A stretch of 64,000 nt of DNA from Lutraria lutraria (GCA_964023205.1 OZ026845.1:10364001-10428000); one strand, 5' to 3'. Shown: positions 46,101 to 59,330, counted from the first letter of the stretch. The notes: generated from the sequence alone by a model not told the origin. Made by a program: numbers and translations.

Positions 46101-49100
46101 ATGTATGTCAATATCAACTTTGAAATTAAACATGTGATGGTGGATATTCCCAATAAGCTGGTCTCGAAGCCGGAAACCGTATTTATCCTCGGCACTAAAT
46201 CGTTTAGAAGTAACAATGTATCCAGTAGAAACGGCTTTTACTTCAACAGCACCATTTTGGTGAAAGATGAAATCAAATATGTAGTCATAGTTCGCAATAG
46301 TACTAATCGTTCTCACTGTTAGAACAATATCAGCCATGCCTTCGTAGAATTTATTTGAACCACCGCTAGTATGGTGGCGCCTTAATGGTAGGCCAGTGTT
46401 GTGTTCGAAAACGCAAAAAGCGCGATCCACGTGGACTGGTTCCTCTCGATATTCAACCACGTGATCAGCACTCAAATATGTTGCATGTGACGGACAGTCA
46501 GCACCAGAAACAAGAGAGCGAGCATTGATCCCAATCAGTGCAAAACTGTCAACAAAATCTGCAAATCGTGCGGCAGGATTGTCCGCGGAGTAAAATACAG
46601 CAATATCTTGCAAACTTAATTCGTAAACAATCCTTTCGTTGTTGTATCTGATGTCGAATAATTGAGGGCCAGATATTGTAGACATTCTCACATCAAAGTC
46701 CCAATTCATATATTTGATATGACGTCCATTGATAGAGTATCTTTTACCATTAGGTTCAAACTCTTTAGGTGGTGGGAGTGGCTCCTCTGGAAATAAGTTA
46801 CCACGTCGGTTCATCGATGAATACAAATTCTTATCATTTACTGGGTATGGAATTCGTGTTTTTTCGACGGAACCATATTCATAAGCCTTCTGCAAATCTC
46901 CCAGCGAATCAAATTTTTGACCGCCATAATACACTTTATCAATGGTATATTCCTCATGTCTATTACTTGTCAGGTCCATTAACACTAAGAAATCGTATGC
47001 ATGTGAATTAGGAAACTCTACATCAGGAAGAAGCCAGAACCACATTTTCCTTGCCATTGTTTCTCCACTTGACACAGGGGACACGGGTGATATCATGTGG
47101 AAACCAAAGCATGTGTCTCCACAATCATGAAAACTTCCACCGTAACTTTCTTCAATGAGTGTGCTAAGTTGTTCTTGTACTTGCATTTGTAGAATTATAC
47201 TAGCTGCCACGAGTTCTGGTGTTGTGAGTGGTCGGGAAAGAAAAGGTCTTGTACGTTCCTGATTTATGTAAATTGGATTTGGTAGAGGTCCCACGACAAA
47301 TTCTTGAATGTATGGCGCATGTTTATCTCCCCTGAATACTATAACACGCGCTTCTCTTGTTGGAGCGGCACGTCCTTTATCAAGGTAATTCAACGTAACA
47401 ACTTTGTTCGGAATATGAATTTCTATTGTATATATATAACTACGGTTACAGAGTATACTATCTGGACGCACTAAGTTCAAGTCTGGTTGACTGTACAAAA
47501 ATTCTCTGATGGATAAGATTTCCTTTCTGGTGAGATCATGAAATGGTGGGAGTACTTCCGGTGGATCAAGATTAATATTATTGTCACGTGACGGACAGTT
47601 TTCCGTTTTGGAATCTAGTTTAGATTGTAATTGGGAGGCTACGACGGCAAATGCTATAATTAACGCCACCACAGTTACTATCAATACTACCACAACAATT
47701 CTGCAAACACCAATCACTCTACGGTATTTCTCTGTTTTTCCAACGTCCACCATTTTAGGTGCTGAAAATACATGTAATATTCGAAATCAATGCCTTGTGT
47801 ATCTCATTGTGGAATTTTCAAAGTAAACCAGCAATATATTTTTTTTTTAAACTACCATGTAAACTTATACTACCGGTGGTACTATTTTTTAACGCGAACG
47901 TAGGAATAAGAAGCGGTAATGCGATTGTAAGTAGAAAACTGACTGTCTTACTTCAGAAGTCTTCACTTCTAAAACGTGTTCAACGACACTAACACTACAT
48001 TCTAGATCATTTACAAAGCACAGAAAATACCCACTATAAATATAATTGTGTTATCTAAATCTTTAAAAAAATGAACAATTAAGTACAAAAACTGATCATA
48101 TTGCATCAATGATACATAGCTTTAACAAATATAACTGAAATTAAACTTTAAATTAAAGCAGATACGAGGCAACGTTTGAAGAAGTAATATAAGGTTACAT
48201 AAAATAAAAAGAACATTTGGCTCCTAGTAAAAAAAAAATGTAATATGAATTTATTTAACTACTAAGTACTTTATGCGGATTAATATTACGTCATTAAATT
48301 TACGTGTATGAATGTGTTATTGTATGTTGTGATTGAAGTGCCAAAGATATTAGTCGTAACGCTAACATACAATGTATATATATATCTTCTGTTGCTAATG
48401 TAACAGGCTTTTGTGTCTATATCTAAATGTATCCGCATGTGAATTCACTGACATCACGTGATCAATGCTGCTTAAGCTTTGCGAAGTATTATGTAAAAAT
48501 TTTGAAATGACATTGCACTTATTGTCCTTGATAACACCAAGAACTTATATACACACATGTACGAGCAAGTACGAGTATATAGGTCCTTGATTGAGCTCTT
48601 TATGTTTAGTTTAATAAAGACTCGTTTATTAATTTAAATATGGTAGTTTGTGTGCATTTTTTTTATTTATTTAACAAATATTGCAATATAAACACTTTCC
48701 TCTAATTGTGTCGATTATTTGATACGTTCTTTTCTAAATGTTTACATAAAACGTTACCATGGTTTCTTCTCCTATTTGTACGAGGATAGTAAGTAAAATC
48801 TACAGAAATATAACAATGTTTTACAAAGAACAGTACTTCAGTTCACAAAATAATTACATGTATAAGGACTTCTTTTTATATATTAAGCCATTTTTGAATC
48901 GGATGATAACTTATTTCAAATGAATGAGAGTTTTAAGCGTATTTAGCATATTTCTTTTCAGGACGAATAAAAAAATCTAAAAGTGTCAGGAATCGATAAT
49001 GCTTTTCATTAAATTTGTAATATCGTATCTTTTGAAATGTAGTTTATGCGTATTATTTATTTCAATATGTATTACATTAATAATAGTTACATGTATGTAA

Positions 49101-49191
49101 AATACACCAGAGAGAGAAGCTTGTGGGTACCTATTCGTAAATCAGACGTACCTTGTGAGTTCATTGGATCTTTTACGTTATCGTCATCCAT
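43117..49191 (-). CDS. Membrane copper amine oxidase, copy 2 (four exons, 810 residues)
   Basis: Coding order: 49191-49152, 47761-45849, 44812-44633, 43416-43117. Exon 2 has exactly the same length (1913 bp) as in copy 1. Exon 3 has one extra codon (FIDDDEV versus FIGDEV) and the C-terminus is seven residues shorter. It keeps the TPQ motif (ANYDY), the copper histidines (IHHHMF and HHIPHMED), the catalytic aspartate in FVDSFALIG, and a membrane segment ([13 protein letters not shown]). Same reaction and topology as copy 1: surface oxidation of primary amines giving hydrogen peroxide. Differences from copy 1 cluster in the N-terminal tail (MDDDNVKD versus MDAEYAKA) and around the GGSFHDCGDTCFGF segment, where copy 1 reads [14 protein letters not shown]. 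No stop or frameshift is seen. Confidence 0.9.
45167..45335. mobile_element. CAGT family-1 element in amine oxidase copy 2, intron 2
   Basis: The left end is ACAGTTCAGCCTCTCCAGAG and the right end is GCTTCGGAGAATGTACTGT; the internal CTCTCAACAACAACATAA block is shared. Confidence 0.7.
45562..45775 (-). pseudogene. Exon-2 fragment of a copper amine oxidase inside intron 2 of copy 2
   Basis: About 210 bp correspond to 46962-47175 of copy 2 exon 2 and to the matching part of copy 1. The translated middle reads [19 protein letters not shown] and [15 protein letters not shown]. One base is missing where the parent reads AGGTCC (here AGGTC), so the frame breaks near the end. It lacks splice context and is flanked by unrelated sequence. 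It has copy-1-like residues in one half ([12 protein letters not shown]) and copy-2-like in the other (VEFPN). It is a relic of a partial duplication. Confidence 0.8.
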
Positions 49192-49300
49192 TTTTGTTGA
49201 TTAAATCCAAGTACACTAGTTATAGTTCACTGTACACACACCTACTGATAGAAATTATTCCTTATCCTTATTATTTCCTTATATGGTAAACATGTACATC
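49192..49300 (-). promoter_or_regulatory. Conserved 5' flank of amine oxidase copy 2
   Basis: Near-identical to 39520-39625 in the same position relative to the start codon: TTCACTGTACACACACCTAC and CCTTATATGGTAAACATGTA. Probable 5' UTR and proximal promoter. Confidence 0.45.
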
Positions 49301-49687
49301 ATCCACATCAAATAAAAGGGGCCCCTCTTGAAGAACCTGAACAATTTATAAACAAAACAAAATTGAAACAATTAATCGAAAACCCATACTTAATCAGCAT
49401 ACTGTACTGAAAAATTGACACCAACAAATTAGTAAATAAACTAATGCAGATATTTTAAATGGAATTGGATTTTTTTCTGTTTTGTTCATCGACAAAAAAC
49501 GAGAATGAAATAAATCCGTATTATGTTCTTCAATGTAAAAAGTCAATTCTCAATTATATCTTATTACCATTGACAAAACTTTTTTCTTGAAATAAACTAA
49601 ACACAAATTACATCGCATTTGAGGTTTCTTTTCGGAGAATTCTAAACACGAATCCTAAGATATCCTTGTCACTATAGATACCAACAG

Positions 49688-49966
49688 TACTGTTCTTGAG
49701 AATGACCTAGATTTATGATGTACCATAGACCCTAATGTATTGTGTACATACGCGACAAAATTATGACATTTTTCAACTTGTCTGTATTAAATATAATGTA
49801 AGTGTAAGCGGTTTTAGTACATCTGACGTCCGCTGCCTCGAGCCATGATGTTTTAATGATAGCATTATAAGGGCAGACCATTTTATTCATGACACAATGG
49901 TTCAGTTTAACTACGACATTGTGGTTGGGTTTGGTCAATCTTTATTTTCACGCCCTTCAGTTGACT
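49688..49966 (-). promoter_or_regulatory. Conserved upstream block of amine oxidase copy 2
   Basis: Homologue of 40541-40800, lying about 0.5 kb from the start codon here versus about 1 kb in copy 1. Shared motifs include GTAAGCGGTTTTAGTACATC, TGACGTC and CTCGAGCCATGATG. Confidence 0.4.
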
Positions 49967-49986
49967 TAATACTAGTATTCAAAAAC

Positions 49987-50150
49987 ACAGTGCAACCTCT
50001 CCAAAGCAACACCCTTTGGGAGTAGCAAAATTATGGTGTTGTTGAGAGGTTGTTGCTCTAGAGAGGTTAAATTAATAGTTATAAGTTGTGCGGTGGGAAA
50101 AACATGCTGTTATTGAAGGGAGGTTGTTGCTAAAGAGAGAGCCGCTCCTG
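49987..50150. mobile_element. CAGT family-1 element (right end lost)
   Basis: ACAGTGCAACCTCTCCAAAG at the left. It ends near GAGAGCCGCTCCTG without the final GAGAGGTTGTACTGT. Confidence 0.7.
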
Positions 50151-50245
50151 TAAACTTGTTCCAAAGATAAGTCTAAGTTATTATCCATTAAATAAAATAA
50201 TGTAAGACAGACATTGTCGATACTTTATCACTGTAATGTACTATT

Positions 50246-50423
50246 ACAGTACAACCTCTCCAGAGCGGCCCTCTCTTGAGAAACAACCTCACTTTAAGAA
50301 CATCATGATTGTTCCCACTGCACGATTAAAATATTAATCTAACCTATCTAGAGCAACCATCTCTGAACAACACCAAATCATTTGCTACCCACAAAGGGTG
50401 TTGCTTTGGAGAGGTTGCACTGT
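50246..50423. mobile_element. CAGT family-1 element
   Basis: Ends ACAGTACAACCTCTCCAGAG and GGAGAGGTTGCACTGT, 178 bp. It is in the opposite orientation to the copy 100 bp to its left. Confidence 0.75.
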
Positions 50424-50429
50424 AGGTTT

Positions 50430-53400
50430 ATTGTCAGAAAACTAGTATTTCTGTACCAAATGAAATTACTTATATCTGTCTAGCAAATATTCAATTTGCA
50501 ATCTTAACTTTTTAAGCTCAACTTCCGCAGTGTGTGCTAGAAAATATGTTATCTTAAAAAGACCACATTGATAAAGATTTCATTTTGTTTACTAGGTATT
50601 TACTACTCGAGTTGGTTTCGAGTCTGTATAAAGTTCGGTGACAGAGATACTTAATAAGATAATTGACAAAAAGTTTGAGGAGACGGCTAAAACCAAAACG
50701 CATTTGAAACTTACATAACCGCAAATGGGAAGGTTTCAATGTTGACACTACCTTATATGGTACCACTTTGCAAAAGTATACGTGCTCGATATTATATTTG
50801 CATTTCCATACAGATCTAATACTGATTTAAATATTTTCATAGCGAAAAGAATTTATTTATTGGCATTGAGTTATCCTCGCACAGCTTATGAATTTATTAT
50901 GCAAATTGATATGACCAAATTCAGTTTTTTCCACTTATTGATTTTTATACAAGATGAGGTAGACTCAACCATTACGCTCCCATTGATTGATCACACTCGT
51001 TCATTAATTTATATTAAAACTACTTGTAAATGGTCAAAGGCATTATATGTCGATAAAACTAATAAACTTGAAACTTGAATTAATAATAAATCCCCTTAAA
51101 ATGTGTACATGATAAATCTCACACGTATATCTACGTGAACTAGCGTATATATATGAGTATGTGGTAATTTGTAACCATGCTATTTTTATATCTGGTCCTA
51201 TTTGTCCATCCGTTGATGGAGATAATTAATTTTGTGACACTAAAGTCGTGGCTTATCGTTGACGCATTGTTAACCCAGGACAAGTTTGAGGAATACTGTA
51301 TTTATGAATAATAAAGAGTAACAAAAGGCTCTGGTATCATTTTGTTTAAAATACCAACAATCAGGTTCGGTAACCTTGGTGTTATGTTTATATGAGGAAT
51401 GTTCATCTTACAAGCTGATACTGAATATTGTTTTGGTCGGCGGCGCAGCAGTGAATTGTTTGCAGTTCTTAAACTTTTCAACTGTGGAATTTTGTTGTAA
51501 AACAATGACCTGATTCTTATTTATGACCGTAATTTCGAATTCATTTTCTTATCTAGAGAAAATGTGAGTAAGCGCAGTATTACTTATTAATGTTAAATAT
51601 ATAATTTTTGCACAATAAAAACATTCTTTTCTAAATAAATGACGTGCTCCCTGCGCAAATTAAACTTAGTATGTATTTATACCGGCGATAAAAAAACTTG
51701 TTTGTTATCGCGTATATTATGCAGCGTGGAAAATACTGATAAAGAAAAACGTAGATTGAAGAGCTTAGTTTAGATGAAAGATCTTTTTTGTGTGCTTAAT
51801 TCAAACAAGTCAGTAGTCTGTATTAAATATTTATACTGAAACATAACACTCAGTCTGCAAATAGGAGGAAACAGCAAACAAAACGAAGAGATATAAACAT
51901 GATTCCTTAGTGTTTCAACATACGTTTAATTGTATGTCGGTCGCTGCTGAATTTTAACCATAGAGAAAAATAATATACAAAACATTAAATAATAATAATG
52001 ACAAAGCAACATAGACAATTTGCAAACGTTTGTTTTTGGATAAAATTTCATATTTTGTACTGTTGTCTCGGTCAGTGAATTTGAAGCTTTGGTGTTCGAT
52101 ATGCATGCAGCGAAGGCTTATGTACAATGATTAAAAACACCCCAATTAACCCCAATATTTATCTATATACATGTAGTAAAAAAAGTGTTATTATATTGCA
52201 CATACATTTAATTTATATGAAATGGATTGGATAATATTTTGTGTATATTTATATAAGGAATGTTTTAGGGTCAATTCGGATATTTCAAATTATTGTGCTT
52301 ACATTTTTCAATTATAGATATGTAGTTACTGCCTGTGTGTGGTACAGTAACACATGTGAAAACCGGACCTCTTCTGGACCGGATCAAAAGTCCGGTTTTC
52401 TGAGAATTCCGGGTTTTAGGCAGTCCGTTTTTAGTGGTTTTACTTTACCATAAGATGTATGACTAATTGACTATACTACAGTGAATTAACAATCATTTAC
52501 GTATGCACATTGTTTAATTTGTAGATAACATTATATAAGAGAGATAATGAAACACTATATAATTTTATTTGCACCAATTATTTCCTTGATTTCTCAGCAA
52601 ACGTTCATTCATACAGATAAACATTGGTGACACCTCATGCAGTGATTTAGTAGACTCATATACGACAATCTGATATACACTATCCCCAGGGTTTAGACGT
52701 AGAGAACTGTGTACATTGTATAATTATCATATGAAACTTAACCCTTTCACTCGATGACAAATTGTTCACCAAATCATGTCTGATTGACGTTTTAACAATA
52801 CATGGGTAAACAATGCTATAGAGAAAATCAGTTATCTTGTCTACAAACCGGGGTGCTTTTCTCGCGTCTTTGTCAATAAACGCGAGATTCCGCGAGATAA
52901 AATATACAACGATAAGATCGAACTTCGATTGTACACTAAGCTAGAATTATCTAAAAATAAGCCACACACTGACACTTTGTTACCCTCCAGGGATGGCCAG
53001 GTCAGTAAATGAGATCTGTAGTGTAAACTGTACAATGTATAGCCAGAACCAGGAAATTATTACATCAAGTTATAAATCGTAGTTACAAAAACGTATAATC
53101 TACTATTGAAGAATAACGCAATAAGCATGTTAAATTTTAGTACATTTGTATATTTATTTTTTGGTCTTCACTGAAAGAAAAATTACCAACGCAACAATTA
53201 AGTTGTTTATTACTGTACGTACGGTCCTTTTGTTGAAGCAGGAATCTTAAATTACGCAACTGATCTAAAGTTTCACACCATACAAAGACTTTTAAATAGA
53301 AATTTTACATCCTAATTTAAGCAAAACAAGACGGCAACTTATCTTAAACTAAATAACAAAATAAATGCTATGATGTCCCGCACGTGTTTTGATAAATAAC

Positions 53401-54258
53401 CGAAATTCTTCAGTAACTGGAGACAAGATACATTTATGTTCGCATTCAGCTTAAAATATGAACAAAAATGACTTAGTATCACATTGCAATATAATCAGCC
53501 ACGTCTCGAGTTATCTCAAGTACAGTATCATTGGAAGATATCGTCCAGTTTATGCAGAACATCATTTTCCTATTGAAAATTATTTAGCGCTGTTGTAAAT
53601 CTAGTATAGATACCAACTGAAGAAATCTAGCTTAAGCCTTTTGAAGATGGTGTTTAATTTACCATTTATCAAAGACCAGGGTCTACAATGGGGCTTTTTG
53701 GGGCTGGGGTACATGATTTTAAAGATTGTTTTCTTATATTCTATGTATTTAACCAAGTATCATGTATTGTTAAATCCGAAATAAATCTATCTAAGAAGGG
53801 TTGAAAAACAATTAATACTATGCGTCATTTTCCTGAAGTTTAAAGTACTTTAACGAAAGATATTTTCATTAGACGATTATAAATGCATTAGTCGTAAAAT
53901 GTCTGTTTACTTGAAACCATTAATAAAAAGGTGACCTGTCTTCACCTGAGTTCACAATGCACTGAATTAACCAGCTTTATACTTATATACGATCATGATG
54001 AGCGATTCGATAATTTACACCATACTGGTGTCTTAACAATGTGCATATATAAATAAATGATGTTTCATGCCACATCCGTGTTACATGAAAGTTTCAGCCA
54101 ACATTTTATGTATTAAAATAAAGCCTGACAGATGTCTATATATTTCATAATGAAAAAAAACCTTTGTCAGGTTGTCTCATACAAAATGTCATTTAAATAT
54201 GTACACAAATGTATATAGCGTATACTCGTGTATAATAATCGTAAATATTGATACATTT
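50430..54258. other. Intergenic region without recognised genes
   Basis: Only short chance reading frames are present. One - strand frame near 51302-51505 (67 codons) does not match any family I know. A family-2 element is at 52344-52446. Otherwise nothing was seen. Confidence 0.4.
52344..52446. mobile_element. CAGT family-2 element
   Basis: ACAGTAACACATGTGAAAAC at the left and AGTGGTTTTACTTTA at the right, with TCAAAAGTCCGGTTTTCTG inside. Confidence 0.6.
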
Positions 54259-54423
54259 ACAGTACAATCTCCCTGTGGGAACTGCACATATTGGCCGTTG
54301 TTTAGAGGTTGTTGGTCTACAGAGGTAGAATTTATAGTAAATATCAGCTTAGGGAAATGTTGAAGGTGTTGTTATAGAGAGGTTGTTGCTCTACAAAGGG
54401 CCGCTCTGGAGAGATTGTACTGT
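54259..54423. mobile_element. CAGT family-1 element
   Basis: ACAGTACAATCTCCCTG at the left, GCTCTGGAGAGATTGTACTGT at the right. Confidence 0.7.
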
Positions 54424-54532
54424 ATAATAAAACACCAAACGTCTTAACATATTGATAGTCTCAACGTACGTGCAACTTTCAAAAGAGGAGGCAATCTATA
54501 TATGCATATCTTTGCAAATGATCTGGTTCGCC

Positions 54533-54740
54533 GCCGTGGCCCAGTGGTCAGTACGCTGGACTTATCACCCGGCGACCCGGGTTCGATTCTCGGTCGCGGC
54601 AGGTCGTGCCCTTACAGGAAGGAGAAGTTGCCGACTCCATGTTGAAGGGTAAGTTAATTAGTACAAGTTAGAATACAGGCCAGGAAAACTGGGGAACCAG
54701 CCACTGTATATAACTGAAACAGTGTTGAAAAAATACGAGA
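54533..54740 (+). mobile_element. tRNA-derived SINE, family c
   Basis: The head CCGTGGCCCAGTGGTCAGTA and CGGGTTCGATTCTCGG carry clear box A and box B. The body contains CCAGGAAAACTGGGGAACC and CTGTATATAACTGAAAC, as in 33103-33360. Confidence 0.7.
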
Positions 54741-55237
54741 GGTTGCTTAGCATCATATATGATAATGATCAAACTATATATATATATAAGAATGAACACT
54801 ATTCATATCTAAGTTGTATTCATCGTCATGTCTGCTCTCACATTGACAGAGTAATGTATACAAGAGTTTAATCAGTATGTCAGTTGTGTGCATCAACAAT
54901 TCTTATCATTTTTTGGGAAACTTAACTACAGTTCAGCTTTGCATAGCCGTCACCAGTTCGACGCTCATGAATTTTGATGCGGACTGAAATGCAACATTTT
55001 CTATGTCCGCCATGCAAGTGTTATAAAACTTATTCCCGTTCCATGTCGCAGTGCAAGTCTACGTAAGTTCAGTTACCATGAATACGAGTACTTTCAGTAC
55101 TTTGTTTTATATCAACGACCTTGATTTACAAGTGTCGACACTCGTTAAAATCAAGTTTAAGTACATGAGTACTTGTATTTTATATCCGTCATGTTTGCTA
55201 AGCTTTAATAATGTATGTATCCATAATATATTTTCCA

Positions 55238-55447
55238 TGGTTCTTCATCGTGTCCAAGGTAAAGCACCGATACATGCCTCGCCCGTTTACAGTGATTTTC
55301 TAACACCTTACTGAGCTTGTTAGTTGGGATGGGACACTGAAAATGTCTCCGTGAAATATCGGAAGCCGGGGCAGAGATTCGAACCCACATACGACCTTTC
55401 GTATGGAAGTCCAACGAGTTACCACTCGATCACCGATCCGCCCTTGT
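55238..55447 (-). mobile_element. tRNA-derived SINE, family a
   Basis: On the - strand, GGCGGATCGGTGATCGAGTG and GTGGGTTCGAATCTCTGCC form the tRNA-like head. The body runs through the family-a blocks to the GGTTCTTCATCGTGTCC side. The head is the most complete of the family. Confidence 0.7.
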
Positions 55448-55894
55448 TTATTTTGAAAGTAACAATATTTTATAAATTCATCGTTATCAGCAAGGTACGT
55501 CATATTTTAACACAATATGATTCAAGTGCAAACTTAGGGTTTTAGTTGATAAGTTTATTAGCGTATACAATAGGCAAATATGTTATATCAAAGATAATAT
55601 TAAAACACTATAGTTTAAATTTTGTACATGTCTATCCGAGTTTGAGTACTTTCAAAATGTAACAAATGTATAATATAAATTATATAAAAGGTTTAAGACA
55701 AGATTCGAATATTTTAAACACAGAACACGAAAAAACACACGAGTTTTAAATTGCCACGATCATCTGTATTTTATACCCTTTAATATCCATTTTCTACATA
55801 AACCTATTTTGTATTAATGCATGAATTTATAATTATTCAATAACTACGTAAATAAATTGTACTATTTCAAATACACAGTTAGTTTGTATGGGAG

Positions 55895-55955
55895 CACCGT
55901 GGTCGTGTGGTACGTTATTGTCTCTGACTGGTAATCGCTAGACCCCAGAAAAAAT
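55895..55955 (+). mobile_element. tRNA-like SINE head fragment
   Basis: GGAGCACCGTGGTCGTGTGG with a following TCTCTGACTGGTAATCGC resembles a tRNA 5' half; no box B follows. Confidence 0.3.
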
Positions 55956-56468
55956 ACATGTGAAGAAGCTATCTATTCTCGTAAAACTGACAAAATAAAA
56001 ACTCGGGCAGTGGTAACAAACCCGTGATGTTGTCAGATAAAAGGGGTCATATTCTGTGACGAAGTTTTTTTTATTTTTAAAAAGATAATTTGGGATTTAA
56101 TTTTGGGTGCTTTGAATAACATTGAACACAATTTTACGGTCACAGGACCGTAACAATTTACCGTGAATCTAATTACATAAATACAAATTAAGTATTTATA
56201 ATTATACATACTTTACATTGTTTGTAACCATAGTATAAAACGTAAATATATATATGTGACAGCTTCGAACTATGAAATGTACAACAATTTTAAGTAATCT
56301 ATATGTCGGTATAAATGGAAAGAAAACAATATTACGCAATTTTTAGAAATATACATTCTAGTAAATAAAGTAAACTGAATACATCACACACTTTTTAGGA
56401 AATGAAGGCGTGCACCCAAATAAAATACCCCAATATTAACAACAACAACAACAACAACAGAAACTTAC

Positions 56469-56523
56469 CTCTGTATGTCACCGATGGTGTTGGATCCTTC
56501 AAGCCTAAAAATTCCCAACTCAT
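56469..56523 (-). CDS. Candidate alternative first coding exon
   Basis: On the - strand an ATG opens 18 codons (MSWEFLGLKDPTPSVTYR) plus one base, followed by a strong GTAAGTTT donor. The end phase (1) is the same as exon 1 of both amine oxidase genes and would fit exon 2 at 47761, about 8.7 kb downstream. The start context is weak (T at -3). It could instead belong to an unrecognised gene or be chance. No other partner exon is visible between. Confidence 0.3.
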
Positions 56524-58169
56524 AAATTCGCCTCACATATATCCTATGTGTATAAATACATATATTATATTATAGTGTGACAGTAATAAATGCCACCTTA
56601 AGCGTACACCTTCACTGCAGTTAAATGGTTAAACAAAATCTCAACAGGGTAAAACTATGTACCACAGGCTATATTAACTAGTTTTTATATGTCACATCTG
56701 TCTGTCACGCTGGTTTATCACTTTCCACTTTAAGGACAACATGTTTGGTTAAATAAAACGAGTAATTTGCATAATCCTCATAGAATAGTAAGTTTATAGG
56801 TATGTTAAATTCACCCTAATTTGCTTATACTACATGTATCAAGAAATAAACGTTGCATGACTATTTATTGTGTGTTTTTAAATTCTTATCGCTGGTATGA
56901 TATCGTATAATCAGAACCCTAAATCAAGAGCAATATAAGTTTATCTATTTATATCTCGTGATCATAATATTCCCCAAATATGACAGTGCAAATATAAATT
57001 TTATGGTCATTAATCGCGCATAGCTAGCTATATGATATCGTACCGAAACGAATCGTGAATTTTTGACCGATAATAAATCATAATGATCGAACTATGATGA
57101 CCCACTGGTGACCATGGTATGCATTGATCAGCGACCTTTAAATACGGTCAGACAATGTCACAGTGTCTTACGTTTTGTCATGCGGAGTTTGACTTACGTA
57201 CGTACGTATAAATGTACGTTACACCTAATGGTGGATAATATGAAAAAGTTTAACATCAATTCGACTGCGCTACGTCACACTTTTCGGCTAATTATAAACT
57301 CCCTATAAATAGCGTTATACTTTCCCTGCAAATTTTTTTTTATACTAGAGAATGGAATTCGTCTTCGACATTTCATTTACATTATGTTTATATGCACATG
57401 CATGCCTCAAGTTCACGTCAGCGTCATTCAAATAAAACTCGTGCATTTACAAGACACTGATTTGAACAAAAAGAGCTAGGGCATGATCGACTTACGATAA
57501 TAGAATTTTGATCGTCACTATTGCTGAAAATTTTGGTTAAGGAGCCAGGTACGTAGTTTTTATAAGGCAGTAGAAATACCTGAAGGATCTAAAAAAAAGT
57601 TAATAGACGGATTTCTTTTTATTTGCACTTGATATGTAACTGTTTAATCTTTTATTACATATACCATTTGATTGGAAAAGTTGTAATTTTATTTATTTGA
57701 TCTTAGGTTATCGTCCATCAGGACTTTTCCAGAAACTACTATTTAAGCCTATCTTCTGCATAGTTGTTAGTATAAATTCACTTTGTATACCTTTTTACAA
57801 CATCACGTGTAAACATCTTAAGTTCTCGCGATGCGTCAGGAAACAATATTGTGGAAGCAATAAAAATACATCTGGAATGTCAATATATTATTCGTCTTGA
57901 ACGACATGCTTGTACAATACATCGAATCTTAGTAAAACAACCAAGGCTATTTAAAAATACAGGAACGTATTACATTTATTTACTGTTCAGCATATTTTTA
58001 ATAATCGTCGTCATTTTACGATTACTCAAACAAAAGTCGAGGATTCCATCACTTGATAAAGAGATAAAAACTTTGTTCCAGATGTGAGGCTGAATAGAGT
58101 GTTTCGCAGATTACATCTTGAAACAAAAGTAGATAAACGAAATTGACACATCGAACTTAAATTGTGAAT

Positions 58170-58358
58170 ACAATGCAATCTCTCCTACTCCTAGGCAACA
58201 CGTACCTTTAGGAGTAGCAAAATTATGTTGTTGTTTAGAGGCTGTTGTTCTAGAGAGTTTATGTAAATAATAAATCGTGCATGCTATAGGGAAAATTGTG
58301 CTGTTGTTTATGGGAGGTTGTTGCTCAAGAGAGGGTCGCACTAGAGAGGTTGTACTGT
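58170..58358. mobile_element. CAGT family-1 element
   Basis: Internal AGCAAAATTATGTTGTTGTT and GGGAGGTTGTTGCTCAAGAG; right end CTAGAGAGGTTGTACTGT; degraded left end. Confidence 0.7.
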
Positions 58359-58652
58359 AATTATAACATGCACATGATACATAATATAAGCATACAGCTA
58401 GACTTAATTTTGTTAGATGTTGACATGAATATGTTAGAATGTTACACAGATCATGTTAGATGATACAATACCAGTGTCATACAACACTTGACAATCATGA
58501 GTTTAATTCTGGTTTTATGTTCATTCACTGACCTTAGATTTTATTTTGTACAAGGAGGTGAAATGAAGGTTCATCTCTGATGTAAAAACTCATGTTTCTG
58601 TATTCATTAAACTGAGGTAATAATTGACAAAGTCTACATCAGATATAACTTT

Positions 58653-58830
58653 ACAGTCAAATCTGTGTTAATTAGCAGCAATCCCCGAATAAAGGCCACC
58701 CTGTGAATAGAGGCCATTCTTTAAAACAGCAAATGACCATTCAGAGCAAAACAACCTTCAAATAAAGCCGGGCCACCTGTCTATAAAGGTCACATTTTGT
58801 CTTTTCAAAGGGTGACCTTTGTTCGCATTT
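58653..58830. mobile_element. CAGT family-3 element (partial)
   Basis: CAGTCAAATCTGTGTTAATT, then CCACCCTGTGAATAGAGGCC, corresponding to the left part of 29059-29160. The right end was not found cleanly. Confidence 0.5.
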
Positions 58831-59139
58831 TTAATTTTAGCAATCTGCAGAATTTTGATAAATTTGTTCATCATGACAGATAGGTTGAATCTATAATTAG
58901 GCAGCATTTTAAGTTCCTGAATTGAGCCACCCGTTTACAATATGGTTGATTAGTTTTCGTCTTAATAAGTAAATAAATTCTGTAAAAAACTCACTTAGCT
59001 ACAATTTATTATTAAGGGCAAAACATTATGAGGATCATTCATTTTTTGTAAAGTTATAATAATAAGTTAAATGAAGAAAATAAATGAACTATTTAAAATT
59101 GAACAATTAAGATGCTTTTTTAAAACACCATGCCTCTAA

Positions 59140-59330
59140 TGGTGACCTTGACCTTTGACCTACTGACCTGAAAATAAATAAGGTTCTGTAGAGTTGTCAT
59201 GAGGAACCAATACATGAAGTTTGAAGATTAATTGTAGAAGGAAGCGTTTTGATTTTAAAAGCAAGGTTAAAGTCTGGTACAAACAAACAGGCCAAATACA
59301 ACCTGACCCTGATCTGTTGATAAAGGGGCA
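59140..59330. repeat. Dispersed repeat with nuclear-receptor-like half sites
   Basis: Reverse-oriented copy of 22800-22998. TGACCT-TGACCT-T-TGACCT is at 59143-59161, followed by GTCATGAGGAACCAA and a GTACAAACAAACAGGCC stretch. Confidence 0.65.
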
